64,000 nucleotides of DNA from Buttiauxella sp. A111 (GTDB taxonomy: Bacteria; Pseudomonadota; Gammaproteobacteria; Enterobacterales; Enterobacteriaceae), in the NCBI RefSeq assembly GCF_014189855.1, contig NZ_BJFN01000002.1, positions 637,117-701,116 of the forward strand, given 5' to 3'. This document shows, piece by piece, positions 47,064-56,339 of this stretch. Under the pieces are notes generated by a model that was not told the DNA's origin, searched no databases, and saw only the letters and a program-made list of their open reading frames with translations. Position 1 is the stretch's first letter, and every line of letters starts with the position of its first letter. A program made the position numbers and the translations under genes.

Positions 47064-47663
47064 GTGAGATTAACAGCAAAGCAGGTCACACTGTTGAAAG
47101 TGGTGCTGCATCTCGCAGCCTTCTTGCCTTTTGTCTGGTTATTTTATGCAGCAAATCAGGGGCTTTTAAGTGCTGATCCGGCAAAAGATATCCAGCATTT
47201 TACCGGCAGGATGGCGCTTAAACTCCTGCTGGCGACACTGTTAGTCACGCCTTTAGCGCGGTACGGGAAGCAGCCGCTGTTAATTCGAACCCGTCGGTTG
47301 TTGGGATTATGGTGCTTTGCGTGGGCAACACTCCATTTAGTCAGCTACGCCATGTTGGAGTTGGGAATCAACAATCTGGCAATGCTTGGTCGGGAGTTGG
47401 TCACACGTCCATATTTAACTTTAGGAATTATCAGTTGGTTGGTGCTGTTATCATTGGCGGCTACATCGACGCAATCATTACAACGAAAATTGGGTCCACG
47501 CTGGCAAAAACTGCATAACTTCGTCTATCTTGTCGCCATCCTTGCCCCGATTCATTATCTATGGTCAGTGAAGGTTATTTCACCGCAACCCTTACTGTAT
47601 GCTCTGGGTGCATTCATCCTGTTAGCCTTGCGCTACAAGAAATTTCGCCAATGGCGACGTTAA
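47064..47663 (+). CDS. msrQ: MsrPQ heme-binding membrane subunit MsrQ
   Basis: MsrQ (YedZ) is a six-helix b-type cytochrome that passes electrons from the respiratory chain or Fre to MsrP. It has 199 residues (E. coli 211, the difference being at the C-terminus). It starts with GTG at 47064, one base after the msrP stop, with AAAGGAGA upstream. Heme-ligand histidines are expected in FTGRMAL-type helix 2 context, ATLHLVSYA and [19 protein letters not shown]. Confidence 0.95.
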   Translation: MRLTAKQVTLLKVVLHLAAFLPFVWLFYAANQGLLSADPAKDIQHFTGRMALKLLLATLLVTPLARYGKQPLLIRTRRLLGLWCFAWATLHLVSYAMLELGINNLAMLGRELVTRPYLTLGIISWLVLLSLAATSTQSLQRKLGPRWQKLHNFVYLVAILAPIHYLWSVKVISPQPLLYALGAFILLALRYKKFRQWRR

Positions 47664-47755
47664 CGAAAGATATGTGTTGTTCCCCGCAGAAAAGTGATCA
47701 ACCTTACCCCGTTAAGGGATATCAGTTGATCATCTTCCCTGATAAGACCAGTATT

Positions 47756-47788
47756 TAGCTGCCAATTGCTACGAAATCGTTATAATGT
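47756..47788 (+). promoter_or_regulatory. Possible aroQ-accBC promoter
   Basis: A consensus TATAAT is at 47781-47786, 110 bases before aroQ. The -35 region (TTAGCT near 47756 or GCTGCC at 47758) is poor. E. coli accBC has a long leader with its promoter far upstream, so a promoter here could serve the whole aroQ-accBC run. A small hairpin (AGGTAT...ATACCT) lies at about 47849-47872 in the leader. Confidence 0.45.
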
Positions 47789-47895
47789 GCGACTTTGGTT
47801 TTTCTGACAGGCCATTTTCTGGCTCTGAAGGTGACAACCGAGCAACTTAGGTATATTTTGTAAAATACCTACAAATTGCAGGAGATGGCAGCACG

Positions 47896-48348
47896 ATGTC
47901 GGCTAATTTTCACATTTTGCTTTTGAACGGCCCGAATCTTAACATGCTGGGTACACGCGAGCCTGAGAAGTACGGCACGCTGACTTTAGCCCAAATTGTT
48001 AACTCGCTCGAAGAAGAAGCAAAAACGCTAAATGTCTCGTTCAGCCACCTGCAATCAAATGCGGAATATGAATTGATCGACCGTATTCATCAGGCTAAAG
48101 ACACTGTTGATTTTATTCTGATTAATCCGGCCGCGTTTACTCATACGAGCGTTGCACTGCGTGATGCCTTATTAGCGGTAGATATTCCGTTTATCGAGAT
48201 ACATCTGAGCAATGTGCATGCGCGTGAACCGTTCCGCCATCATTCATATCTTTCTGATAAAGCTGTTGGTGTCATCTGCGGATTAGGCGCTGACGGCTAT
48301 TCATATGCACTACAGACTGCGGTAAAACGCTTGTCAAAATCCATCTAA
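47896..48348 (+). CDS. aroQ: 3-Dehydroquinate dehydratase, type II
   Basis: AroQ dehydrates 3-dehydroquinate to 3-dehydroshikimate in the shikimate pathway. It has 150 residues and is a type II dodecameric enzyme with a flavodoxin-like fold. The active-site loop [16 protein letters not shown] holds the conserved Arg and Tyr, and the catalytic His region is [21 protein letters not shown], shown here in part. K-12 has aroQ at the same place before accB, although its main dehydroquinase is AroD. The gene is 21 bases upstream of accB. Confidence 0.96.
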   Translation: MSANFHILLLNGPNLNMLGTREPEKYGTLTLAQIVNSLEEEAKTLNVSFSHLQSNAEYELIDRIHQAKDTVDFILINPAAFTHTSVALRDALLAVDIPFIEIHLSNVHAREPFRHHSYLSDKAVGVICGLGADGYSYALQTAVKRLSKSI

Positions 48349-48369
48349 ACAAGAGTACGGAACCCACTC

Positions 48370-48843
48370 ATGGATATTCGTAAGATAAAAAAACTGATCG
48401 AGCTGGTTGAAGAATCAGGCATTTCTGAACTGGAAATTTCTGAGGGCGAAGAATCTGTACGCATCAGCCGCGCACCGGCAAACACCGGTTTCCCAATGAT
48501 GCAACAGGCTTATGCCGCTCCAATGTACCAGCCACAGCCGCAGCCCGGTCTGTCTAACGTTGTTGCACCTGCCGCTCCGGCAGAAGCACCAGCGGCTGCT
48601 GAAATCAGTGGTCACATCGTGCGTTCCCCAATGGTCGGTACTTTCTACCGCACCCCAAGCCCGGATGCTAAAGCATTTATTGAAGTTGGCCAGAAAGTTA
48701 ACGTTGGCGACACTCTGTGCATCGTTGAAGCGATGAAAATGATGAACCAGATCGAAGCTGACAAAGCCGGTGTGGTAAAAGCCATCCTGGTTGAAAATGG
48801 CCAACCGGTTGAATTTGACGAGCCGCTGGTCGTCATCGAGTAA
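48370..48843 (+). CDS. accB: Biotin carboxyl carrier protein of acetyl-CoA carboxylase
   Basis: AccB carries the biotin that shuttles CO2 from AccC to the carboxyltransferase AccAD in fatty acid synthesis. It has 157 residues (E. coli 156). An N-terminal AccC-binding region is followed by an Ala/Pro-rich linker (about 60-78) and the biotinyl domain (about 80-157). The biotinylated lysine is Lys123 in [11 protein letters not shown], and the thumb region TPSPDAK is present. accC starts 10 bases downstream. AccB autoregulates this operon in E. coli. Confidence 0.98.
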   Translation: MDIRKIKKLIELVEESGISELEISEGEESVRISRAPANTGFPMMQQAYAAPMYQPQPQPGLSNVVAPAAPAEAPAAAEISGHIVRSPMVGTFYRTPSPDAKAFIEVGQKVNVGDTLCIVEAMKMMNQIEADKAGVVKAILVENGQPVEFDEPLVVIE

Positions 48844-48853
48844 CGAGGCGATT

Positions 48854-50200
48854 ATGCTGGATAAAATTGTCATCGCTAACCGTGGCGAGATTGCTCTGCG
48901 TATTCTTCGTGCCTGTAAAGAATTGGGCATCAAGACTGTCGCTGTGCACTCCACTGCGGATCGCGATTTAAAACACGTATTGCTGGCGGATGAAACCGTT
49001 TGTATCGGTCCAGCTCCGTCTGTAAAAAGCTATCTGAATATCCCGGCAATCATTTCTGCGGCAGAAATTACTGGTGCAGTTGCGATTCACCCGGGTTATG
49101 GCTTCTTGTCTGAAAACGCTAACTTTGCTGAGCAAGTTGAGCGTTCAGGCTTCATCTTCATTGGCCCACGTGCTGAAACTATCCGTCTGATGGGCGATAA
49201 AGTCTCTGCTATCAACGCGATGAAGAAAGCTGGCGTACCTTGCGTACCAGGTTCTGACGGCCCGTTAGATGCCGATATGGATAAAAACCGTGCCCATGCT
49301 AAACGCATCGGCTACCCGGTAATTATCAAAGCATCTGGTGGCGGCGGCGGTCGCGGTATGCGTGTAGTACGTAGCGATGCCGATCTGGAACAGTCCATTA
49401 ATATGACCCGTGCGGAAGCAAAAGCTGCTTTCAACAACGACATGGTCTATATGGAAAAGTACCTGGAAAACCCACGCCATATCGAAATCCAGGTATTGGC
49501 CGACGGCCAGGGCAAAGCGATTTATCTGGCAGAACGCGACTGCTCCATGCAGCGCCGTCACCAGAAAGTTGTTGAAGAAGCGCCAGCACCGGGCATCACG
49601 CCAGAGCTGCGTAAATTCATCGGCGAGCGCTGTGCCAAAGCCTGTGTTGATATCAACTATCGCGGTGCGGGTACTTTCGAGTTCCTGTTCGAAAACGGCG
49701 AGTTCTACTTCATCGAGATGAACACCCGTATTCAGGTTGAGCACCCGGTAACAGAAATGATCACCGGCGTTGACCTGATTAAAGAACAGCTGCGTATTGC
49801 TGCTGGTCAGCCACTGTCTATCAAGCAAGAAGACGTTCATGTTAACGGCCACGCGGTAGAATGCCGTATCAACGCCGAAGACCCGAACACCTTCCTGCCA
49901 AGCCCAGGCAAAATCACGCGCTTCCATGCGCCTGGTGGTTTTGGTGTGCGTTGGGAATCACACATTTACGCCGGCTACACTGTACCGCCGTATTATGATT
50001 CCATGATCGGTAAACTGATCTGCTACGGCGAAACCCGCGAAGTCGCGATTTCTCGTATGAAAAATGCGCTGGCTGAGCTGATCATCGATGGCATCAAAAC
50101 CAACGTTGATTTGCAGACTCGCATCATGAACGATGAAAACTTCCAGCACGGTGGAACTAACATCCACTATCTGGAGAAAAAACTGGGTCTTCAGGACTAA
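48854..50200 (+). CDS. accC: Biotin carboxylase subunit of acetyl-CoA carboxylase
   Basis: AccC carboxylates biotin on AccB with bicarbonate and ATP. The start at 48854 ([20 protein letters not shown]), with GAGG upstream, gives 448 residues (E. coli 449). The ATP-grasp fold has the glycine-rich loop [12 protein letters not shown], the Mg-binding region [22 protein letters not shown] in part, and the catalytic Arg in EMNTRIQ. The frame is open upstream across the accB end but without a sensible start. A strong terminator follows. Confidence 0.98.
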   Translation: MLDKIVIANRGEIALRILRACKELGIKTVAVHSTADRDLKHVLLADETVCIGPAPSVKSYLNIPAIISAAEITGAVAIHPGYGFLSENANFAEQVERSGFIFIGPRAETIRLMGDKVSAINAMKKAGVPCVPGSDGPLDADMDKNRAHAKRIGYPVIIKASGGGGGRGMRVVRSDADLEQSINMTRAEAKAAFNNDMVYMEKYLENPRHIEIQVLADGQGKAIYLAERDCSMQRRHQKVVEEAPAPGITPELRKFIGERCAKACVDINYRGAGTFEFLFENGEFYFIEMNTRIQVEHPVTEMITGVDLIKEQLRIAAGQPLSIKQEDVHVNGHAVECRINAEDPNTFLPSPGKITRFHAPGGFGVRWESHIYAGYTVPPYYDSMIGKLICYGETREVAISRMKNALAELIIDGIKTNVDLQTRIMNDENFQHGGTNIHYLEKKLGLQD

Positions 50201-50222
50201 GTTTTCTCACGTTACATCGCTA

Positions 50223-50250
50223 AAAGGCCGGTTATCCGGCCTTTTTCTTT
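50223..50250 (+). terminator. accBC terminator
   Basis: AAAGGCCGG-TTAT-CCGGCCTTT (50223-50244) followed by TTCTTTTTT, 22 bases after the accC stop. Confidence 0.92.
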
Positions 50251-50313
50251 TTTGATCCTCATCACGCCGCTATGCGTTACAATCGCCGCTTTCCGCTAAC
50301 TCAAGGGACAATA

Positions 50314-50556
50314 ATGGACGCGCGTTTTGTTCAGGCCAATAAAGAAGCCCGCTGGGCGCTTTGGCTAACCCTTCTTTATCTTGCAGCATGGTTAGTGGCT
50401 GCTTACTTACCGGGTAATGATATTGGCCTGACAGGCCTGCCACACTGGTTTGAAATGGCGTGCCTGCTGGTACCTTTGCTGTTCATTTTACTGTGCTGGG
50501 CCATGGTGAAATTTATCTTCCGTGATATTCCTCTGGAGGATGATCATGCAGCTTGA
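50314..50556 (+). CDS. yhdT: Small membrane protein YhdT (DUF997)
   Basis: YhdT is an 80-residue inner-membrane protein of unknown function, always paired with panF. The start at 50314, with AAGGGA upstream, gives the E. coli length (MDARFVQANKEARWAL). Two hydrophobic helices (about 14-34 and 47-68) are followed by the acidic tail [11 protein letters not shown]. It overlaps panF by 11 bases. The arrangement resembles small partner subunits of other sodium/solute symporters, which suggests but does not prove a role in PanF function. Confidence 0.94.
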   Translation: MDARFVQANKEARWALWLTLLYLAAWLVAAYLPGNDIGLTGLPHWFEMACLLVPLLFILLCWAMVKFIFRDIPLEDDHAA

Positions 50557-52000
50557 AGTGATACTGCCACTGGTCGCTTATCTGGTGGTGGTTTTTGGCA
50601 TTTCGATGTATGCCATGAAACGTCGTACTACAGGTAATTTCCTCAACGAGTATTTCCTGGGCAGCCGTTCAATGGGTGGATTCGTATTGGCGATGACACT
50701 CACTGCGACCTATATCAGCGCAAGTTCGTTTATTGGCGGGCCCGGTGCTGCCTATAAATATGGGCTCGGTTGGGTTCTGCTGGCGATGATTCAGCTACCT
50801 GCTGTGTGGCTGTCTTTGGGGATTCTGGGAAAAAAGTTCGCCATACTTGCGCGCCGATATAATGCGGTGACGCTTAATGACATGTTGTACGCCCGTTATC
50901 AAAGCCGTCTGCTGGTGTGGATGGCAAGTATTAGCTTGTTAGTCGCTTTTGTTGGTGCAATGACCGTGCAGTTCATCGGTGGAGCGCGCTTGCTGGAGAC
51001 TGCGGCAGGTATTCCTTACGAAACAGGCTTGTTGATTTTTGGCATCAGTATCGCTCTTTACACCGCTTTTGGTGGCTTCCGCGCCAGCGTGCTTAATGAC
51101 GCGATGCAAGGAATGGTGATGCTGATTGGTACGATTTTGTTGTTAATTGGCATCGTTCATGCGGCGGGTGGATTGCACAGCGCGGTAGATAAGCTTCAGC
51201 ACATCGACCCTAAGCTTGTCTCTCCACAGGGTGCGGATAACATCCTTTCGCCGACGTTTATGACCTCGTTCTGGGTGCTGGTCTGTTTCGGGGTGATTGG
51301 TTTGCCTCACACCGCAGTGCGCTGCATCTCTTACAAAGACAGCAAAGCCGTGCACCGTGGCATTATCCTCGGCACAATTGTGGTTGCCATTCTGATGTTT
51401 GGAATGCATCTCGCCGGGGCGTTAGGCCGCGCAGTGATACCTGATTTGAAAGTACCAGACCTGGTTATCCCAACGTTGATGGTCACGGTGTTACCCCCAT
51501 TCGCTGCGGGGATCTTCCTTGCTGCACCGATGGCGGCAATTATGTCGACAATTAATGCCCAATTGCTGCAATCCTCCGCTACGATCGTCAAAGATCTTTA
51601 TCTGAACATGCGCCCGGAACAGATCCACAACGAACGACGCCTGAAAAGAATGTCATCGGTGATCACGCTGATTCTGGGAGCGTTACTGCTGCTCGCCGCC
51701 TGGCGTCCACCAGAGATGATCATCTGGCTGAACTTGCTGGCATTTGGCGGACTTGAAGCCGTATTCCTGTGGCCGCTGGTGCTGGGTCTGTATTGGGAAC
51801 GCGCTAATGCTGCAGGTGCGCTGAGCGCGATGATTGTTGGTGGCGGGTTGTATGCCGTGCTGGCGAGCTTCAATGTCCAGGTACTTGGCTTCCACCCAAT
51901 TGTGCCATCCTTATTACTAAGTTTGCTGGCGTTCCTTGTGGGCAACCGTTTCGGTCAGCCACTGCCTGTTCCAGCACTCGTTTCAACTACTGATAAATAA
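50546..52000 (+). CDS. panF: Sodium/pantothenate symporter PanF
   Basis: PanF imports pantothenate with sodium, providing the coenzyme A precursor. The start at 50546 ([16 protein letters not shown]) gives 484 residues (E. coli 483). It is a sodium:solute symporter family (SSF) protein with about 13 membrane helices and the motifs [22 protein letters not shown], given in part, and [19 protein letters not shown] in the core. It overlaps yhdT by 11 bases. prmA follows 11 bases after its stop. Confidence 0.97.
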   Translation: MQLEVILPLVAYLVVVFGISMYAMKRRTTGNFLNEYFLGSRSMGGFVLAMTLTATYISASSFIGGPGAAYKYGLGWVLLAMIQLPAVWLSLGILGKKFAILARRYNAVTLNDMLYARYQSRLLVWMASISLLVAFVGAMTVQFIGGARLLETAAGIPYETGLLIFGISIALYTAFGGFRASVLNDAMQGMVMLIGTILLLIGIVHAAGGLHSAVDKLQHIDPKLVSPQGADNILSPTFMTSFWVLVCFGVIGLPHTAVRCISYKDSKAVHRGIILGTIVVAILMFGMHLAGALGRAVIPDLKVPDLVIPTLMVTVLPPFAAGIFLAAPMAAIMSTINAQLLQSSATIVKDLYLNMRPEQIHNERRLKRMSSVITLILGALLLLAAWRPPEMIIWLNLLAFGGLEAVFLWPLVLGLYWERANAAGALSAMIVGGGLYAVLASFNVQVLGFHPIVPSLLLSLLAFLVGNRFGQPLPVPALVSTTDK

Positions 52001-52011
52001 AGAGTTTCGCT

Positions 52012-52893
52012 ATGCCATGGATTCAACTGAAAATTAATACCTCTGGCGGCAACGCTGAAGAACTCGGCGATGCGCTGATTGAAAGCGGTGCGGTTTCCGT
52101 TACCTTTCAGGACACCCATGACACACCAGTATTCGAGCCATTACCTGGCGAAACCCGTTTATGGGGCGATACCGATGTGATTGGCCTGTATGACGCAGAA
52201 ACAGACATGAAGGAAGTCGTGGCAATCCTCGAAAATTGCCCACTTCTGAGCGTGGGTTTCCCGCACAAAATCGAACAGTTGGAAGACAAAGACTGGGAAC
52301 GCGAGTGGATGGATAACTTCCACCCAATGCGTTTTGGTCAACGCCTGTGGATCTGTCCAAGCTGGCGTGATGTTCCCGATGCAACTGCGGTGAACGTGAT
52401 GCTGGATCCGGGCCTTGCGTTTGGTACCGGAACTCACCCAACCACATCTTTGTGCCTGGAATGGCTTGATGGTCTGGATCTGGAGGGTAAAACGGTAATC
52501 GATTTCGGATGTGGCTCAGGTATTCTTGCCATTGCCGCTCTGAAACTGGGTGCGGCCAAAGCGATTGGTATTGATATCGATCCCCAGGCTATTCAGGCCA
52601 GCCGTGATAACGCAGAACGCAACGGTGTCTCTGAACGTCTGGAACTGTATTTACCTAAAGACCAGCCAGAAGCCATGAGCGCCGATGTCGTGGTCGCAAA
52701 CATACTGGCAGGCCCTTTACGTGAGTTAGCACCGTTAATCAGCGTGCTGCCGGTCCAGGGCGGTTTTCTGGGGCTTTCTGGCGTTTTGGCAAGCCAGGCA
52801 GAAGGTGTTTGTGAAGCGTATCAGGACAAATTCACCCTCGATCCTGTTGCCGAAAAAGAAGAGTGGTGCCGCATTACCGGTTTCAAACGCTAA
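52012..52893 (+). CDS. prmA: Ribosomal protein L11 methyltransferase
   Basis: PrmA trimethylates L11 at several lysines and its N-terminus. It has 293 residues, as in E. coli. An N-terminal L11-binding domain ([10 protein letters not shown]) is followed by a SAM methyltransferase domain with motif [21 protein letters not shown] (shown in full at 20 residues) and motif [28 protein letters not shown] is the PrmA signature. It follows panF by 11 bases, and a long hairpin follows its stop. Confidence 0.98.
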   Translation: MPWIQLKINTSGGNAEELGDALIESGAVSVTFQDTHDTPVFEPLPGETRLWGDTDVIGLYDAETDMKEVVAILENCPLLSVGFPHKIEQLEDKDWEREWMDNFHPMRFGQRLWICPSWRDVPDATAVNVMLDPGLAFGTGTHPTTSLCLEWLDGLDLEGKTVIDFGCGSGILAIAALKLGAAKAIGIDIDPQAIQASRDNAERNGVSERLELYLPKDQPEAMSADVVVANILAGPLRELAPLISVLPVQGGFLGLSGVLASQAEGVCEAYQDKFTLDPVAEKEEWCRITGFKR

Positions 52894-52904
52894 AAAGCGC
52901 ACAC

Positions 52905-52947
52905 CAGTAACGTGGTCCTTTGACCACGTTACTGAATCAGTTTCTTA
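52905..52947 (+). terminator. Long hairpin after prmA
   Basis: CAGTAACGTGGTC (52905-52917) pairs perfectly with GACCACGTTACTG (52922-52934) around CTTT. The following AATCAGTTTCTT is only moderately T-rich, so this is a probable terminator or a 3'-end stabilising hairpin. Confidence 0.65.
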
Positions 52948-53228
52948 CCCATCTTCATGCCCTTCAGAACAATTCATCGCAGTGATATAACGCAACAAAA
53001 TGAGATACCGATCGCAGAAAAACACTGATTTTGGTGATTTAACCAGCACTTTATCGCGTGTCTATCGAGTTAATAATCATGAATTACTACTGATTATGGC
53101 GAAATTATAAAAGCGCACAAATCAACCAAATTCATGCAATGCATTGAAATTAATGCTTAATTTATTTTTTCCACTGTGCGGGATGAGGATTCATTGATCT
53201 ACGACAGCTGATTGTTCAAAGTTTGGCC
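52948..53228. other. Upstream region of dusB-fis
   Basis: With the flanking hairpin and promoter this makes 402 bases without a gene. It is strongly AT-rich with phased A/T tracts (53060-53175), the kind of sequence where Fis and IHF bind and autoregulate fis in E. coli. I did not assign individual sites. No ORF. Confidence 0.5.
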
Positions 53229-53265
53229 TTTCATCTCAGGCCAAAAATGCGTAATATACGCCGCC
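53229..53265 (+). promoter_or_regulatory. dusB-fis promoter with GC-rich discriminator
   Basis: TTTCAT (53229-53234) and TAATAT (53252-53257) are separated by 17 bases and match the E. coli fis promoter as I recall it. The discriminator ACGCCGCC just after the -10 is GC-rich, the feature behind stringent and growth-phase control of fis. The start would be near 53264, about 30 bases before dusB. Confidence 0.85.
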
Positions 53266-53295
53266 TTGCAGGCAAGTATGGTCATTTCTTAACTC

Positions 53296-54261
53296 ATGCG
53301 CATTGGACACCACCAGCTCAGAAATCGACTGATTGCAGCACCTATGGCTGGCATCACTGACAGACCATTCAGGACGCTGTGTTACGAGATGGGAGCCGGA
53401 CTAACTGTTTCCGAGATGATGTCCTCTAACCCTGAAGTTTGGGCGAGTGATAAATCACGTTTACGTATGGTGCACGTGAATGAACCAGGTATTCGCACCG
53501 TGCAAATTGCCGGTAGTGATCCTGATGAGATGGCAGAGGCCGCACGCATTAACGTGGCTAATGGCGCCCAGATTATTGATATCAATATGGGATGCCCGGC
53601 GAAGAAAGTGAATCGTAAACTCGCAGGTTCCGCTCTGCTGCAATACCCAAGTCTGGTGAAGTCCATCCTGACAACGGTTATTAACGCAGTTGACGTACCT
53701 GTTACATTGAAAATTCGCACTGGCTGGGATACGGCGCACCGTAACTGTGAAGAGATTGCCCAACTGGCTGAAGACTGTGGCATTCAGGCTCTGACAATTC
53801 ATGGACGCACACGCGCCTGTTTATTTCAGGGAGATGCTGAATACGACAGCATTCGGGCAGTTAAGCAGAAAGTTTCCATTCCGGTAATCGCGAATGGTGA
53901 CATTACTGACCCGCTTAAAGCCAGAGCCGTACTCGACTATACAGGGGCAGATGCTCTGATGATAGGACGTGCAGCTCAGGGAAGACCCTGGATCTTTCGG
54001 GAAATCCAGTATTATCTGGACACTGGAGAGCTGCTTCCGCCACTGCCTCTGGCAGAGGTGAAGCGCTTACTTTGCGGACACATTCGCGAACTTCATGACT
54101 TTTATGGTCATGCAAAGGGATACCGAATTGCCCGTAAACACGTTTCCTGGTACTTACAGGAACACGCTCCAAATGACCAGTTTCGGCGCACATTCAACGC
54201 CATTGAGGATGCAAGCGAACAGCTTGAGGCGTTGGAGGCATACTTCGAAAATCTTGCGTAA
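53296..54261 (+). CDS. dusB: tRNA-dihydrouridine synthase B
   Basis: DusB uses FMN and NADPH to reduce uridine-17 of tRNAs to dihydrouridine. It has 321 residues, as in E. coli. A TIM barrel (about 1-245) has [15 protein letters not shown] at the start, the catalytic Cys100 in [20 protein letters not shown] (residues vary slightly) and FMN-binding ANGDITDP and [12 protein letters not shown] helical tRNA-binding domain follows. There is no clear SD before the ATG. fis follows 25 bases downstream; in E. coli, fis translation depends on dusB translation. Confidence 0.98.
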   Translation: MRIGHHQLRNRLIAAPMAGITDRPFRTLCYEMGAGLTVSEMMSSNPEVWASDKSRLRMVHVNEPGIRTVQIAGSDPDEMAEAARINVANGAQIIDINMGCPAKKVNRKLAGSALLQYPSLVKSILTTVINAVDVPVTLKIRTGWDTAHRNCEEIAQLAEDCGIQALTIHGRTRACLFQGDAEYDSIRAVKQKVSIPVIANGDITDPLKARAVLDYTGADALMIGRAAQGRPWIFREIQYYLDTGELLPPLPLAEVKRLLCGHIRELHDFYGHAKGYRIARKHVSWYLQEHAPNDQFRRTFNAIEDASEQLEALEAYFENLA

Positions 54262-54286
54262 TTAGAAATAAAGAGCTGACAGAACT

Positions 54287-54583
54287 ATGTTCGAACAACG
54301 CGTAAATTCTGACGTACTAACCGTTTCAACCGTTAACTCACAGGATCAGGTTACCCAAAAACCTCTGCGTGACTCCGTGAAACAAGCACTGAAGAACTAT
54401 TTTGCTCAACTGAATGGTCAAGATGTTAATGATCTGTATGAGCTGGTATTGGCTGAAGTAGAGCAGCCATTGTTGGACATGGTGATGCAATACACCCGTG
54501 GCAACCAAACCCGCGCTGCCCTGATGATGGGCATCAACCGTGGCACGCTGCGTAAGAAATTGAAAAAATACGGCATGAACTGA
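54287..54583 (+). CDS. fis: DNA-binding protein Fis
   Basis: Fis is a dimeric nucleoid protein that bends DNA, activates rRNA promoters and peaks in early exponential phase. It has 98 residues and appears identical to E. coli Fis as I recall it. The N-terminal beta-hairpin arms interact with invertases, and the C-terminal HTH is [20 protein letters not shown]. It is co-transcribed with dusB from the promoter at 53229. A terminator follows. The rRNA operon at the end of the window is a natural target of Fis. Confidence 0.99.
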
Positions 54584-54607
54584 TACTAATCAGTTAACTT
54601 GTTGTTT

Positions 54608-54644
54608 AAAAAGGCGCTACTCGGCATGGGGAAGCGCCTTTTTT
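54608..54644 (+). terminator. dusB-fis terminator
   Basis: AAAAGGCGCT (54609-54618) pairs with AGCGCCTTTT (54633-54642) around a 14-base loop, followed by more T's. Confidence 0.82.
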
Positions 54645-54851
54645 AACGAATGGACTCCACCATTGACTACACATACTCTTGAACAATAGTGAGCATTAGC
54701 AAACCAATTCCATTGATTAGCATCATTGGATTCTGGTTGTAGAGTTGGTGTGCGGACTGCGGGGAAGTGTAAAGTGAGGAGAGTGGAAATGGACGCTCCC
54801 ACATTGATAGTGAAAGCGCCTGGAGTAGTTAGCAGTTAGCTATCGGTCAAC

Positions 54852-55151
54852 TCACACGAGAGCCCGGAGTTCTTCTTGCATGTATGAAGAAAAGTACTCA
54901 GGATTTTTAATAACAACACGGTCACCAGACTGAATTTTATCAGCCCATCCGGCCACTTTTTTCGTGAATCCGGTATCCCATCCATCCTGAATACCGCGTG
55001 CAGTAACATCGGCTGCGCTAGCCGGCACACCTAATTCTTTTAAATACTTCAGCATCCCCTTAGCGGTGCTTTCATCCATGGGATGCGGCGTGGATGCAGA
55101 TGTGTTCATACCGCCAATGAAATCCAATGCTTTATCAATTACTGCTGGCAT
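54852..55151 (-). CDS. yoaC: DUF1889 protein, YoaC-like
   Basis: This is a small cytoplasmic protein of unknown function. The start at 55151, with AAGGAT upstream, gives 99 residues (MPAVIDKALDFIGGMN), the length of E. coli YoaC. The end KNPEYFSSYMQEELRALV also matches YoaC as I recall it. It is probably all-helical. In K-12 yoaC is at a distant locus near manXYZ; here it lies in the variable region between fis and yhdV where K-12 has yhdJ, yhdU and acrSEF. The family assignment is good; function is unknown. Confidence 0.85.
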   Translation of the reverse strand: MPAVIDKALDFIGGMNTSASTPHPMDESTAKGMLKYLKELGVPASAADVTARGIQDGWDTGFTKKVAGWADKIQSGDRVVIKNPEYFSSYMQEELRALV

Positions 55152-55250
55152 ATTCTTATCCTTAAAATTAACCATGTAATAATCAAGACTATAATATGCC
55201 CCGAGATTAATCGTAATATCAAAGAGATCATTATCTTTTTTTCTACCCGT

Positions 55251-55394
55251 TCAACTTTCGGGGTAGAGTCTTTCTGCTCCATCGGTATAGCGCAGAAGTG
55301 GATTTAAAAGAACGACTGAATCTATGTCATAGCCGCTATGCATTGCGGGGTGGGAAAGCGCCTTTTCGAATGTCTGAAAAATAGTTAACTTCAT
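55251..55394 (-). CDS. Small hypothetical ORF upstream of yoaC-like gene
   Basis: An ATG at 55394, preceded by GGAGAG, opens a 47-codon frame beginning MKLTIFQTFEKALSHPAMH and ending DGAERLYPES. I do not recognise it. It is on the same strand as the yoaC-like gene, 99 bases upstream, so the two could be co-transcribed. Composition is compatible with a cytoplasmic protein, with no membrane segment. It could equally be the start of a truncated longer gene or chance; the SD and position are the only support. Confidence 0.4.
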   Translation of the reverse strand: MKLTIFQTFEKALSHPAMHSGYDIDSVVLLNPLLRYTDGAERLYPES

Positions 55395-55596
55395 TTTCTC
55401 TCCACATTTTTTTGCCCATCAGCACTTTTCTCCACTTTGTTTACACAGCACATGAATTGCAATTATTCCCGACTCCTCGCCAGGCTTATCACGGTGATAA
55501 AATCATCACATTCACACCGGACCAGGTTTTTAGATAACTTTGTGGCCATAGCGCACAAGTCATCCCTGGGCGGGGTTTGCGTTAACGAGGTTCCAT

Positions 55597-55818
55597 ATGA
55601 AAAAGCTCATTGCCGCTGCGTTGCTTTCTACGCTTCTGGCGGGTTGTGCGACCAACTCACCTTGTGTGCCGGTCTATGACGACCAGGGACGTTTGGTGCA
55701 CACCAATACCTGTATGAAAGGGACAACGCAAGATAACTGGGAAACGGCGGGGGCTATCGCCGGTGGTGCCGCAGCGATTGCCGGATTAACGCTGGGTATT
55801 GTGGCCTTAACTAAATAA
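55597..55818 (+). CDS. yhdV: Small lipoprotein YhdV
   Basis: YhdV is a 73-residue predicted lipoprotein of unknown function, the E. coli length. The lipobox LLAG-Cys17 follows a short signal peptide; the residue after the cysteine is Ala, which favours outer-membrane sorting. The mature part has the conserved CVPVYDDQGRLVHTNTC with two cysteines, then a Gly/Ala-rich hydrophobic end (AGGAAAIAGLTLGIVALTK). The 202 bases between it and the minus-strand small ORF should hold its promoter. A strong terminator follows. Confidence 0.94.
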   Translation: MKKLIAAALLSTLLAGCATNSPCVPVYDDQGRLVHTNTCMKGTTQDNWETAGAIAGGAAAIAGLTLGIVALTK

Positions 55819-55835
55819 GCCAAAGCATATTTTTG

Positions 55836-55869
55836 AAAAGCGCGCCCTGATGATGGCGCGCTTTTTTTT
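55836..55869 (+). terminator. yhdV terminator
   Basis: AAAAGCGCGCC (55836-55846) pairs with GGCGCGCTTTT, followed by a run of eight T's, 17 bases after yhdV. Confidence 0.92.
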
Positions 55870-56142
55870 GGATATCTCGAACAGAACCTTTGCATTGTTA
55901 AAGTGCAAATCGTCACAACCTCCCTGTTTTTTAGTTTTAATCCCTCAGCCGCCAAATCTTTTTAGCGTGAAACAAATCACTCAGTTCTTTTAGGTTTTGT
56001 TTTATTGCAGCACAAGTCGTGATTTCTCTCACACTCCACTCTTCATACTACTCACGCTAATGTTAACCCCTGAAATTACTTCTTTTCACATGATCAAAAA
56101 CTGAAACTTTTTTGCGCTGAAATGTGGCGTAGGTTTCAGTTT
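55870..56142. other. Far upstream region of the amino-acid transporter operon
   Basis: yhdV and aapJ are 521 bases apart. Beyond the yhdV terminator, 55870-56142 is AT-rich and has no gene or clear repeat. The length fits an enhancer-dependent promoter, whose activator sites lie 100 or more bases upstream. Confidence 0.4.
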
Positions 56143-56161
56143 TGCACCGTTACAGGGCGCT
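56143..56161 (+). promoter_or_regulatory. Possible NtrC enhancer site
   Basis: TGCACC-GTTACA-GGGCGC resembles the NtrC site TGCACC-N5-GGTGCA in its first half and only partly in its second. It lies about 90 bases before the sigma-54-type promoter. A weak match, proposed because of position. Confidence 0.3.
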
Positions 56162-56232
56162 GAGAGCCATTTTTACTGTCTACACTCTGCTTACTGCGTC
56201 GAGCGGTACACGCAAACCCTCGTTCGCAATCC

Positions 56233-56249
56233 TGGCACTCCCTTTGCTT
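56233..56249 (+). promoter_or_regulatory. Sigma-54 promoter of aapJQMP
   Basis: TGGCAC-TCCCT-TTGC has the invariant GG (56234-56235) and GC (56246-56247) separated by exactly ten bases, the -24/-12 pattern. Transcription would start near 56259, about 80 bases before aapJ. Nitrogen control of this operon (yhdWXYZ) is known in E. coli. rpoN itself is encoded at the start of the window. Confidence 0.85.
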
Positions 56250-56339
56250 TATCCAGACTGGCAGATGCCACAGACAGGACAATTGGTGCCACCCGGACGC
56301 CAACACTTATAACGATAATTTCGCCACACAGGATGCATT

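Noticed and set aside
47672..47758. 28-codon ORF after msrQ (MCCSPQKSDQ...)
   Set aside because: No SD at a proper distance and no known family. It overlaps an inverted repeat (TGATCAAC/GTTGATCA) that is more likely to be RNA structure.
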